Assembly: GCA_036311565.1 (NCBI GenBank)
Contig: JAXJPR010000048.1
Location: forward strand, 1-12,550
DNA: 12,550 bases
Source of the DNA: Fimousia sp036311565
Lineage (GTDB): Bacteria > Bacillota > Clostridia > Lachnospirales > Lachnospiraceae
Reading direction: 5' to 3'
The position numbers and the translations under genes were made by a program. This document shows, in pieces, positions 5,885-12,550 of the stretch (its first letter is position 1; every line of letters starts with the position of its first letter). The notes under the pieces were generated by a model. The model was not told where the DNA came from. It saw only the letters and a program-made list of their open reading frames with translations, and made no database searches.

Positions 5885-5919
5885 TAGTAGGAAAACCGAA
5901 TGTAAGGAGTTGATGTGGA

Positions 5920-6882
5920 ATGGATCCATTATTATCAGTGATCATACCTGTTTATAATGAAGAGGATTTAATTGAAGAAGCGGCGAATACTATCGCAGAT
6001 TTATTGGAAGCCAGCAATATTATACATGAAATCATATTTGTTAATGATGGATCAGAAGATGCCAGTTGGAAGAAGATTCAGGAAGAATCAGAGGAAAATT
6101 CAAATATCAGAGGAATTTGCTTTTCTAGAAACTTCGGCAAGGAAGCAGCGATGTTTGCAGGTATGTACCACGCAGAAGGGGATTGTTGCGTTATCATTGA
6201 TTGCGATCTGCAGCATCCTCCGGAAAAAATCATAGAGATGTATCGTTTGTGGGAAGATGGATATGAAATTATAGAAGCAGTAAAAGCAGACCGAGGAGAA
6301 GAATCCACATTTCATGCAATGGGGGCCAGATGCTTTTATGCAATTATCAGTAAAGTGATGAATGTGGACATGTCAAGGGCTTCTGATTTTAAACTTTTAG
6401 ACCGAAAAGCAATGATGATTCTTCTTAATATGAAGGAGAAAAATGCATTTTTTAGAGCACTTTCTTCCTGGATTGGTTTTCGAACGGCCCAGATTGAATT
6501 TGATGTGCAGGAAAGAACTGCAGGAAAATCAAAGTGGTCTACAAAATCACTGATGAAATATGCAATTTCCAATGTCAGTGCATTTTCAGCAGCCCCAATG
6601 CAGATCGTAACATTGCTGGGAGCATTGATGCTGGTCGCTTCGATTGTGCTTGGATGTATCTCTTTGTATCAAAAACTGGCCGGCATAGCATTGGAAGGAT
6701 TTACAACAGTCATTATTATCCAGTTATTTACCGGAAGTATTATTATGATCAGTCTTGGTATCATTGGATATTATATTTCAAAAATTTATGAAGAAATCAA
6801 AGACAGACCACGATATATTGTTCGGGAAACATGTGGAGCTACAAAAGAAGAAAGTTCTTCCAGATATAAGAAATCCCCATAA
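5920..6882 (+). CDS. Family 2 glycosyltransferase, DPM1/GtrB-like polyprenyl-phosphate glycosyltransferase
   Basis: The 320-residue protein has a GT-A catalytic domain (about 1-220) and two C-terminal membrane helices (about 228-252 and 265-290). It starts with the family motif 'SVIIPVYNEE', has Asp43 in 'VNDGSED' for the nucleotide sugar and Asp93-x-Asp95 followed by 'LQHPPE' for metal and diphosphate. The later signature 'RTAGKSKWS' is typical of the GtrB/DPM1-like group. Members move a sugar from UDP- or GDP-sugar to undecaprenyl phosphate at the inner face of the membrane; the lipid-linked sugar is then used to decorate teichoic acid, polysaccharide or protein. No flippase or GT-C partner gene is adjacent, so the end product is unknown. 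Ribosome site AAGGAG (5904-5909) is 10 bases before ATG. A bifunctional fusion is excluded by the length. Confidence 0.9.
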   Translation: MDPLLSVIIPVYNEEDLIEEAANTIADLLEASNIIHEIIFVNDGSEDASWKKIQEESEENSNIRGICFSRNFGKEAAMFAGMYHAEGDCCVIIDCDLQHPPEKIIEMYRLWEDGYEIIEAVKADRGEESTFHAMGARCFYAIISKVMNVDMSRASDFKLLDRKAMMILLNMKEKNAFFRALSSWIGFRTAQIEFDVQERTAGKSKWSTKSLMKYAISNVSAFSAAPMQIVTLLGALMLVASIVLGCISLYQKLAGIALEGFTTVIIIQLFTGSIIMISLGIIGYYISKIYEEIKDRPRYIVRETCGATKEESSSRYKKSP

Positions 6883-6883
6883 G

Positions 6884-6912
6884 TTGCGGCAAATTTCTGT
6901 CAATGTTATAAT
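6884..6912 (+). promoter_or_regulatory. Promoter of the superoxide dismutase gene
   Basis: TTGCGG (6884-6889) and a perfect TATAAT (6907-6912) are separated by exactly 17 bases. The predicted start is near 6919, and the leader before ATG 7010 is about 90 bases. The -35 begins two bases after the stop codon of the glycosyltransferase gene, so the dismutase has its own promoter. Confidence 0.75.
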
Positions 6913-6918
6913 AAACAA

Positions 6919-6937
6919 GATAATAAAAATCATTTTC
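6919..6937 (+). promoter_or_regulatory. Fur-type operator at the transcription start of the dismutase gene
   Basis: The 19 bases match the classical Fur box (GATAATGATAATCATTATC) at 16 positions, differing at positions 7, 9 and 17. It begins at the predicted +1 site, seven bases after the -10, where bound Fur would block transcription. Repression of a manganese-type dismutase by iron-loaded Fur is known from Escherichia coli sodA. PerR-type binding is an alternative because the boxes are similar. AT-rich background raises the chance rate, but the position argues for function. Confidence 0.5.
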
Positions 6938-7009
6938 CCAGGAGGAAGTACAGCCTTTTTTCACGTCATTTTATAAGACAGCATAAGGTAATAAAAAGAA
7001 AAGAAGACG

Positions 7010-7654
7010 ATGAAAATGAAGTGGGAGGAAACGTATCCATTTGTAAATATGCCTTTGCCGTATGCCTATGAGGCATTAGAACCTTATATTGATGAAAAGA
7101 CCATGAGACTTCATCATGATAAACATCTGCAGACTTATATCGATCAATTAAATCGTGCTTTAAGTAATTATACAGATTTGCAGAACTGGACGCTAAAACA
7201 GCTGTTAGAGAATCTTTTTATGATTCCAAAAGAAATACGAACAGTGGTAAAAAATAATGCCGGTGGAGTATTTAATCATCAATTTTATTTTGATGGAATG
7301 AAGAATCCATCTGCAGTAATCGAACAGGGACTTTTAAAAGGAGCCATTGAGCGGCAATTTGACAGTATGTCTTATTTTAAAGATTTATGGAAGGAAACAG
7401 CACTGTCTGTATTTGGTTCTGGATATACCTGGCTTGTAGTGGATCGAACTGGAAATCTTCAGATTATTACAACGGCGAATCAGGATACACCAGTTACACT
7501 TGGATTATGCCCTGTTCTTACCATAGATGTATGGGAGCATGCCTATTATCTGAAACATTATAACGTAAGAGCAGATTATATTGAAAACTGGTTTGCAGTG
7601 TTGAACTGGGAAAGAGCAGAAGAAAATTATCAGGATTGTTTTGGGATAAAATAA
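7010..7654 (+). CDS. sodA: Superoxide dismutase, Fe/Mn family, with manganese-type active-site glutamine
   Basis: The 214-residue enzyme converts superoxide to oxygen and hydrogen peroxide in the cytoplasm. Metal ligands are His35 ('LHHDKH'), His90 ('FNHQFYF'), Asp173 and His177 ('DVWEHAYYL'); gateway residues His39 and Tyr43 are present. The second-sphere glutamine is Gln158 in 'TTANQDTP', and 'NAGG' (83-86) precedes His90; this is the manganese-type arrangement, in contrast to the iron type where Gln sits near the second His. Several aromatic positions differ from E. coli MnSOD: Leu40 follows His39, Phe94 replaces the Trp in NHxxxW, and Tyr139 replaces Trp in GSGW. Cambialistic metal use is possible. 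The ribosome site before ATG 7010 is weak (AAGAAG, 7001-7006); ATG 7016 is an alternative start. The downstream CpXC gene is coupled. Confidence 0.93.
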   Translation: MKMKWEETYPFVNMPLPYAYEALEPYIDEKTMRLHHDKHLQTYIDQLNRALSNYTDLQNWTLKQLLENLFMIPKEIRTVVKNNAGGVFNHQFYFDGMKNPSAVIEQGLLKGAIERQFDSMSYFKDLWKETALSVFGSGYTWLVVDRTGNLQIITTANQDTPVTLGLCPVLTIDVWEHAYYLKHYNVRADYIENWFAVLNWERAEENYQDCFGIK

Positions 7655-7665
7655 AGGAGGATATG

Positions 7666-8310
7666 ATGTCACGAGTACACATGGAGAATCTTACCTGTAC
7701 TCATTGTAAAAAGGAGTCACCATATCGTTTTTGGGATATGATTGATCCAATGATGAACAGGGAAACAAAAGAAAAAGTATTAAATGGAGAAATTTTTACT
7801 TTCGTCTGCCCTCATTGCGGAGCGAAAAGACGGGTAACTTATGATACCATTTATCAGGAAATGGCAAAAGGAAGAACATTCCATCTGGTTACATCAGAAG
7901 AAACTTACATGCAGGCAATTAACATTTATGCGGATAGAGATGCGCACAGCAGTCCTGTATTAGCACATGAGGTCGTAAGAATTGTACTTTCACAAAATCA
8001 GCTGGCTGAAAAAATCCGTATTTTTGATGAGGGGCTTGATGATCGTATTATCGAAATCATCAAAGCATATTTTTTAGGAAAGTTATATGAGCAGGATCCA
8101 AAGGCAGAAGTGGATGAAGTATTATTTTATGTAGGAAACGATGGTGCGTATGAAGTTGCATTCTTATCTCAGGATGGGAACCATAGAAGTATTGCATTCT
8201 CCAAAGAAATGTATGATGGCATCCAGAAAGATATCGGAAATAAACTGCCTCCAATCAATCAGGAATTAGAAGTGGATATGGAAATTGCCATGGAGTATTT
8301 AAAACAATAA
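7666..8310 (+). CDS. CpXC-domain protein
   Basis: The 214-residue cytoplasmic protein carries two zinc-ribbon-like cysteine pairs, Cys11-x-x-Cys14 and Cys48-Pro-His-Cys51, which define the CpXC domain (about 7-130). A C-terminal region (about 135-214, 'AEVDEVLFYVGNDGAYEVAFLSQ') looks like an alpha/beta add-on domain. The function of CpXC proteins is not known to me; the cysteines suggest metal binding or a redox role. Start choice: AAGGAGG (7654-7660) is five bases before ATG 7666 and only two before ATG 7663, so 7666 is preferred although 7663 is possible; an upstream in-frame TTG at 7636 lies inside the dismutase gene and lacks a site. The ribosome site overlaps the dismutase stop codon, so the two genes are co-translated. 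This places the protein in the same oxidative-stress or metal response by context. Confidence 0.85.
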   Translation: MSRVHMENLTCTHCKKESPYRFWDMIDPMMNRETKEKVLNGEIFTFVCPHCGAKRRVTYDTIYQEMAKGRTFHLVTSEETYMQAINIYADRDAHSSPVLAHEVVRIVLSQNQLAEKIRIFDEGLDDRIIEIIKAYFLGKLYEQDPKAEVDEVLFYVGNDGAYEVAFLSQDGNHRSIAFSKEMYDGIQKDIGNKLPPINQELEVDMEIAMEYLKQ

Positions 8311-8333
8311 TATTGCAAAAGTGAATGGATGTT

Positions 8334-8371
8334 AAAAGGAATCGAATGAGAAATTGTTCGGTTCTTTTTTT
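8334..8371 (+). terminator. Rho-independent terminator after the sodA-CpXC unit
   Basis: GGAATCGAA (8338-8346) pairs with TTCGGTTCT (8357-8365), nine pairs including two G-T wobbles. The flanking AAAA (8334-8337) and the T run to 8371 extend the pairing and give the U tract. It lies 24 bases after the TAA at 8310. Confidence 0.8.
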
Positions 8372-8494
8372 GAAAATTTATTTACATTTAACAAAAGAAT
8401 GTTAGATAAATTTACATCTTGTTTTTATAATCTCCATAAAGTTGAAGATAGTTATCATACATCATAAACAGGTATGAAAAGATGGAGGTTTTTT
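8372..8494 (+). promoter_or_regulatory. Leader region of the ECF operon: promoter elements and paired segments
   Basis: TATAAT at 8426-8431 is a perfect -10; the best -35 is TTAGAT (8402-8407) at 18 bases, which is weak. An imperfect dyad surrounds the -35 region: AAATTTA (8374-8380) with TAAATTT (8407-8413), and TAAC (8389-8392) with GTTA (8401-8404). Further on, TCATAC (8455-8460) pairs with GTATGA (8472-8477). TCTCCAT (8431-8437) is complementary to ATGGAGG (8482-8488), which contains the Shine-Dalgarno. If transcription starts after the 8426 box, the first strand of that last pair would be mostly absent from the RNA. No TPP (CTGAGA-type), cobalamin or other riboswitch core that I know is visible. 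Confidence 0.4.
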
Positions 8495-9346
8495 ATGATG
8501 AAACAAACAAAACAAAATGGAATGGCACAATCACAGAAATTAATGATTTTCGTGCTTACAATGTCACTTTATGGACTTGCAACTTTAATTACAGAATTAA
8601 TTCCTTCTTTCCAGGTTGGAATTGTTGAATTTTCAGTAGAGTACTTTTTATTTATTCCATTGTCATTGGCAATGTTATTTGATCCACTCTCTGCCGCTTT
8701 AGGAGCAGCAACTGGAGAATTGGTATTCAGTGAAATTATGTTAGGACAGTTTGGCGGTCTTGGGGAATTAGAAAAGTTTTTAACTGTAACAATTGCAGTA
8801 TACATTGCAGGACGTCTGGTAAAGAATCCGAAAAATCGTACAATGACAGGAATTGCAGCAATTTTTGGTGTGGCGCTCCAGCAGTTCATGGGAACCGTTG
8901 TAGATATTGTAAAAGTTCAGATTGCAGTTTCTGATTTTGAAGCAGTGCCAGGTCTTCCAGAAAGTGTATTTGCAACAGAAGGATTTGCATGTTTAAATGA
9001 TATCTTATTTTCCGGAATTTTATTCTGCATGCTTCCAACTATGTTCCTTGTACCAAAATTATATGGAAAAATTGAACCATTATTAGGGGTAAAACCAAGA
9101 ACGATAGAAAATGCTTCAGAAAATATGGAAAGTATCTCACCAAAAGCAATTATTTTATCTATCGTAGGATTTCTCATTGCAATTGGTGCAGAATGTTTAG
9201 CAGAAAGTGGTCTGGAACTCATTGATTGGGAAGCATCCTGGGCAGAAAGCAACCAGGCTTTATTTACTGGTATTGGTGTAGCAGCAGTTGTAGTATTGAT
9301 TGTAGTGTTCTGGATGCGCCGTAATGCCCAGCTTAAGAACGCTTAA
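8495..9346 (+). CDS. ECF-type transporter substrate-binding (S) component, 8-helix form, substrate unknown
   Basis: The 283-residue integral membrane protein has about eight predicted helices (roughly 16-36, 48-62, 64-80, 95-108, 116-132, 164-188, 216-236, 255-274). Its position directly before a double ECF-type ATPase and a T component makes it the likely substrate-capture subunit of a group I ECF importer. Typical S components have six helices and about 180-200 residues; here the core (1-195) has an added C-terminal part with a polar linker (200-215) and two more helices. Start choice: GGAGG (8484-8488) is six bases before ATG 8495, whereas an in-frame ATG at 8474 would place that site inside the coding region. 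The vitamin, metal or other ligand cannot be read from the sequence. The ATPase gene follows 18 bases after the stop. Confidence 0.72.
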   Translation: MMKQTKQNGMAQSQKLMIFVLTMSLYGLATLITELIPSFQVGIVEFSVEYFLFIPLSLAMLFDPLSAALGAATGELVFSEIMLGQFGGLGELEKFLTVTIAVYIAGRLVKNPKNRTMTGIAAIFGVALQQFMGTVVDIVKVQIAVSDFEAVPGLPESVFATEGFACLNDILFSGILFCMLPTMFLVPKLYGKIEPLLGVKPRTIENASENMESISPKAIILSIVGFLIAIGAECLAESGLELIDWEASWAESNQALFTGIGVAAVVVLIVVFWMRRNAQLKNA

Positions 9347-9364
9347 GGAAAGCAGGAGGATAAG

Positions 9365-11065
9365 ATGATACGTATTACGGATTTGACATTTACGTATCCA
9401 GGTGCAAAAAGCCCTGCCTTAAATCATCTAAATCTTCATGTAGAAAAGGGAGACTTCCTTGCCGTTATTGGAAACAATGGCTGCGGGAAGTCTACTTTAT
9501 GTAAGACTTTAAATGGTTTAATTCCTCATTTTATTACTGGGGATATGCAGGGAGAAGTTTTGATTCATGGCATGGATACGAAGGAATATAGTGTTGGTGA
9601 AATGGCAAAAAATGTAGGATATGTTTATCAGGATTTTGAAAATCAGATTGTAAGACCTACGGTACTGGATGATGCATCTTTTTCGTGTTTAAATTACGCA
9701 GTGGAAGACTATGAATACCAGGGTATGGAAGCACTTAAGATGTGTGGACTGGAAGCAAAAGCACAGGACTACATCTGGCAGCTTTCTGGCGGACAGAAAC
9801 ATCTTCTGGCATTGGCTGGAGCAGCAGCACTAAAACCGGAAATTTTAATTTTAGATGAACCAATTGCACAGTTAGACCCATTTCATGCACGTCAGACTTA
9901 TGAAATCTTAAAAGACTTAAATGAAACTTATGGAAAGACCATTATTGTAATTGAACATCATACAGAATTTATTGCAGATTATTGTAAGAATGCGGTATTG
10001 ATGAAAAATGGAAAAATTGCATGGAAACTTCCTGCCAAAGAAGCCTTGCGAAGAGTAAAAGATCTGGAAGAAAGCAGTATTTATCCTCCACAGACAGCCG
10101 TGGCAGCAAAACGATTACAGGAAATGGGGCTGCTGTCAAAGGAACTTCCTCTTCCAACTACGGTGGAAGAAGGAAAAGAAATTTATGAAAAAGAAAACTT
10201 TCACCCGAAAAAGTTTGGAAAAGAGCAAAGAGTCTCTTCTGAAGAAATCGTCGTAGAATTTAAGAATGTATCGGTAGGATATCGGGCAGTGAAAGGAGAA
10301 AATGCAAAGATCTTTGATGATTTTTCCCTACATATGAAAAAAGGGGAAAAGATTGCCTTAATTGGTTCAAATGGAGCAGGAAAATCCACTTTGCTCAAAC
10401 TAATGATAGGGTTGTTAAAACCATCAAAAGGCTCTGTGGAACTTCAAGGGGTGCCAACGAAGAAGATGTCACCAGAAGAAATGTCCCGTCTGATTTCTCT
10501 GGTCTATCAAAATCCAGAAGAGATGTTTATCAAGGATTCTATTGAAGCAGATATTGCTTATGCCATGAAGGCAAGAAATCTTCCTGACTGGGAAACAAGA
10601 ACCCGGGAATTGTTAGAAATGTTTCAGCTTACTGAATTAAAGGACCGGGATGGGCGACTTCTGTCTGGAGGACAGATGCGCCGTGCGTCTTTGGCTATTG
10701 GCATTGCATTAAATCCTGGTATTTTACTTTTAGATGAACCAACAGCTAATCTTGATATTGCCACCAGACATGAAATTTTACATACATTAGAACAGTTAAA
10801 AGAGGTAACGGAAACGGTGGTCATTGCGACACATGATATGCAGCTGGTATGCCAGTGGGCGGATCGGATCTTAGTTCTTTATCAGGGAAAACTGATTGCA
10901 GATGGTACCAGAAATGAAATCTTTCAGAATCAGAAAGTCGTTGATCTGGTAGGAATCTGTCCACCGGAAATTTACGCCATGGGGAAAGCATTATCAGAAG
11001 AGGCTCAGTGTTATACAGTGGAAGATTTTATTCAGTGTTTTAAGGAGGAAGAGGATGTTAAATAA
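9365..11065 (+). CDS. Double-domain ATPase of an ECF importer (fused A and A' subunits)
   Basis: The 566-residue cytoplasmic protein is two ABC ATPase domains in one chain. Domain 1 (about 1-235) has Walker A GNNGCGKST at 36-44, signature LSGGQ at 140-144 and Walker B Asp164-Glu165. Domain 2 (about 295-540) has Walker A GSNGAGKST at 334-342, LSGGQ at 433-437 and Walker B Asp457-Glu458. A charged linker (about 235-295) joins them. All catalytic motifs are intact in both halves. The layout matches YkoD-like and other group I ECF ATPases, which power uptake by a T component that pulls on an S component. Ribosome site AGGAGGA (9354-9360) is four bases before ATG. The last 11 bases overlap the T-component gene, so A and T subunits are made together. 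Confidence 0.93.
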   Translation: MIRITDLTFTYPGAKSPALNHLNLHVEKGDFLAVIGNNGCGKSTLCKTLNGLIPHFITGDMQGEVLIHGMDTKEYSVGEMAKNVGYVYQDFENQIVRPTVLDDASFSCLNYAVEDYEYQGMEALKMCGLEAKAQDYIWQLSGGQKHLLALAGAAALKPEILILDEPIAQLDPFHARQTYEILKDLNETYGKTIIVIEHHTEFIADYCKNAVLMKNGKIAWKLPAKEALRRVKDLEESSIYPPQTAVAAKRLQEMGLLSKELPLPTTVEEGKEIYEKENFHPKKFGKEQRVSSEEIVVEFKNVSVGYRAVKGENAKIFDDFSLHMKKGEKIALIGSNGAGKSTLLKLMIGLLKPSKGSVELQGVPTKKMSPEEMSRLISLVYQNPEEMFIKDSIEADIAYAMKARNLPDWETRTRELLEMFQLTELKDRDGRLLSGGQMRRASLAIGIALNPGILLLDEPTANLDIATRHEILHTLEQLKEVTETVVIATHDMQLVCQWADRILVLYQGKLIADGTRNEIFQNQKVVDLVGICPPEIYAMGKALSEEAQCYTVEDFIQCFKEEEDVK

Positions 11066-11897
11066 ATTATCAGAAAGCATTTTAGATAAAATATCCATGG
11101 ATTTTTTAAGAAACCAGGTACTAAAAAATGCTTATGGAAATAATGACACGGTAATTGCTGCGCTGGATCCAAGAATTTTGATTCTCTGGTATCTGTTTTT
11201 TGGAATTGTTCCATGGTTTTTAGACAATGTGGCATTGCTGTTAGGTATGTTCCTTTTAGTGGCAGTGACGACCAGAATGGCAAAAATTGCACCTCTTGTC
11301 ATGTTCTTATTCTGTCTTGGCGTATTTACCCAGACGGGATATTTACTGCTGGTTTCCTTATTATTTGGAGGAAATGCGCAGACCATTTTGCCGTTGTTGA
11401 TTATGACTTTGAAGGTATCTATTATTTCGCTGGCATCGGTTACCGTATTTTCCGGACTTGATCCCGATCGTCTTGCCAATGGACTGGAGTGGTTTGGATG
11501 CCCGGAACGATTATCTTTTTCGATTTCCTTTGGTTATCGTATGTTGCCCATTCTTATGGAAGAGTTTCAAAATATTTTGTTATCTTACCGTTTACGAGGA
11601 AATGCACCATCAAAGGATACGATCATTGGTAAAGTGAAATGGCTCATTTATCAGGTGAAAATGATTATGATGGCTTTTTATCCATTAATGTTAAATACGG
11701 CAAAACGCTCCCGTACAACTGTAGAAGCGTTGGAAATCAAAGGCTATCGTTATGCATCTACGAATCAAAAAGTAAAAAAAATGAAATTATCATCTCTGGC
11801 ATTAGGAAAGAATGACGGGATTTTCGTTGCTGCTTCAGCAGCATGGACCATCGGATGTTTTCTGGTATCAAACGATATAGGAGGAATGTTTTTATGA
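11055..11897 (+). CDS. ECF transporter transmembrane (T) component
   Basis: The 280-residue membrane protein links the ATPases to the S component. Helices are predicted at about 40-56, 57-74, 78-99, 109-133 and 253-272, with a long cytoplasmic coupling region between about 140 and 250. The two short motifs by which T components touch the ATPase grooves appear as Arg-Leu-Arg-Gly (179-182) and 'EALEIKGY' (224-231), in which Lys replaces the usual Arg of the Ala-Arg-Gly form. Both are on amphipathic coupling helices. ATG 11055 lies inside the end of the ATPase gene (11-base overlap), with AAGGAGG at 11042-11048. The TGA overlaps the ATG of the PHP gene, so all are tightly coupled. EcfT, CbiQ or YkoC style homology is certain to family level; the substrate is not. 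Confidence 0.9.
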   Translation: MLNKLSESILDKISMDFLRNQVLKNAYGNNDTVIAALDPRILILWYLFFGIVPWFLDNVALLLGMFLLVAVTTRMAKIAPLVMFLFCLGVFTQTGYLLLVSLLFGGNAQTILPLLIMTLKVSIISLASVTVFSGLDPDRLANGLEWFGCPERLSFSISFGYRMLPILMEEFQNILLSYRLRGNAPSKDTIIGKVKWLIYQVKMIMMAFYPLMLNTAKRSRTTVEALEIKGYRYASTNQKVKKMKLSSLALGKNDGIFVAASAAWTIGCFLVSNDIGGMFL

Positions 11898-12550
11898 AAA
11901 TAGATTTCCATACTCATGGTAAACTGGCCAAAAAGCTTCCTTTTTCTCCTGTTTATACGGAATGGCTGCTTAATCAGGCGAAAAATTCTGGTCTTGATGC
12001 TATTTGTATGACAGAACACTTTAATACACTGGGATTTGAAAAAATTTATGAATTTATTGCAGATACTTATGAAAAAGATGGAGACAGTTTTTTAGCAAAT
12101 GGAATCCGGGTATTTCCAGGAATGGAAACGGATATCGCCGAAGGCGGACATGTATTGACGGTTGGTCCTATTGATGCCATACTGGAATTAAATCAGCGCT
12201 TAGAAACCAATAAGGAAAAAGGAAACTTTCTTCCATTTGCACAGTTAATGGAATTATTTAGCCAATATCCGGTTCTAATCGGGGCAGGACACCCTTTTCG
12301 GGAAGGTGGTCATATTCCAGAGCAGCAAAAAGAACTTTTAGAAAGATTAAATTTTTTAGATTTGAATGGAAAAGATCTGGCAGCTCATATGGAAAAGACA
12401 AAAGAAAAAATCTATGGACTGGGACAAGAACTGGGAATTCCAGTTGTTGCAGGAAGTGATACCCATCAGGCATTTCAATATGGATGCGTAGCAGCAGATT
12501 TTCGAGCAGAATGTAATACGATAAAACAATTGAAAGAAGAAATGGATAAA
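11894..12550 (+). CDS. PHP-domain phosphoesterase, C-terminus beyond the window
   Basis: The open frame runs from ATG 11894 to the window end without a stop (219 codons). The PHP metal-binding motifs are all present: 'DFHTH' with His6 and His8, 'TEH' with Glu41-His42, Glu78 in 'PGMETD', His86, 'GAGHP' with His132, and 'GSDTH' with Asp188 and His190. PHP proteins are metal-dependent phosphoesterases such as histidinol phosphatase or nucleotide and RNA processing enzymes; the substrate here is not known. The ATG overlaps the stop of the T-component gene (ATGA), so it belongs to the ECF transport unit. A role in dephosphorylating the imported compound, or in salvage after uptake, is an inference from this coupling. 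No membrane segment or signal peptide is present. Confidence 0.88.
   Translation, partial: MKIDFHTHGKLAKKLPFSPVYTEWLLNQAKNSGLDAICMTEHFNTLGFEKIYEFIADTYEKDGDSFLANGIRVFPGMETDIAEGGHVLTVGPIDAILELNQRLETNKEKGNFLPFAQLMELFSQYPVLIGAGHPFREGGHIPEQQKELLERLNFLDLNGKDLAAHMEKTKEKIYGLGQELGIPVVAGSDTHQAFQYGCVAADFRAECNTIKQLKEEMDK

Noticed and set aside
6938..6950. Ribosome site AGGAGGAAG in the sodA leader for a short upstream peptide
   Set aside because: No ATG, GTG or TTG lies within a usable distance after it, so no leader peptide can be supported.
6534..6976. Overlapping + strand frames across the end of the glycosyltransferase gene
   Set aside because: They run in other frames over a well-conserved coding region and contain no family motif; the GT2 frame explains the sequence.
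8474..8494. Upstream ATG start for the S component
   Set aside because: The Shine-Dalgarno GGAGG at 8484-8488 would lie within the coding sequence; ATG 8495 is at ideal spacing.
8372..8494. TPP or cobalamin riboswitch before the ECF operon
   Set aside because: The conserved cores of these riboswitches are not present, and the leader is too short for a cobalamin element.

Overview
This is an AT-rich window from a low-GC Gram-positive anaerobe. It most resembles the Clostridia and probably the Lachnospiraceae, judging by gene content, codon use, purine-rich Shine-Dalgarno sites and protein style; the species cannot be fixed from the sequence alone. Every gene reads on the + strand, and the window is cut through a gene at each end.

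Layout. (1) 1-270 is the C-terminus of a membrane protein, probably an ABC-2 type permease. (2) 359-964 is an HD-domain hydrolase gene with a near-consensus promoter but broken by one in-frame TGA. (3) 1047-2495 is a FAD-dependent oxidoreductase with a C-terminal Rieske [2Fe-2S] domain, followed by a terminator. (4) 2657-3278 is a two-gene unit, closed by a strong terminator. It encodes a 77-aa protein built of five tandem 11-residue repeats and a 122-aa four-helix membrane protein with an internal duplication. (5) 3421-5724 is an OmpR-type response regulator, an overlapping sensor histidine kinase and a 182-aa two-helix membrane protein of unknown function. (6) 5728-5868 is a short coding-like remnant. 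(7) 5920-6882 is a DPM1/GtrB-like glycosyltransferase. (8) 7010-8310 is a manganese-type superoxide dismutase translationally linked to a CpXC-domain protein. Its promoter carries a 16-of-19 match to the Fur box at the predicted transcription start. (9) 8495-12550 is an ECF-type uptake system: S component, double ATPase, T component, then a PHP-domain phosphoesterase whose start overlaps the end of the T gene.

How the genes work together. The kinase and regulator form one signalling unit with the 182-aa membrane protein as a likely accessory. The neighbouring 77-aa and 122-aa genes might be targets, but that is only positional inference. The SOD/CpXC pair looks like an iron- or redox-responsive unit. 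The last four genes look like one transcription unit that imports a small unidentified nutrient by ECF transport and may process a phosphorylated form of it. No TPP, cobalamin or other riboswitch that I recognise precedes them, so the substrate stays open.

The clearest items for follow-up are the ECF-PHP operon with its 8-helix S component, the hendecad-repeat protein with its duplicated membrane partner, the Fur-like box on sodA, and the TGA-interrupted HD gene. I did not find a CRISPR array, IS element, tRNA, rRNA or phage gene.
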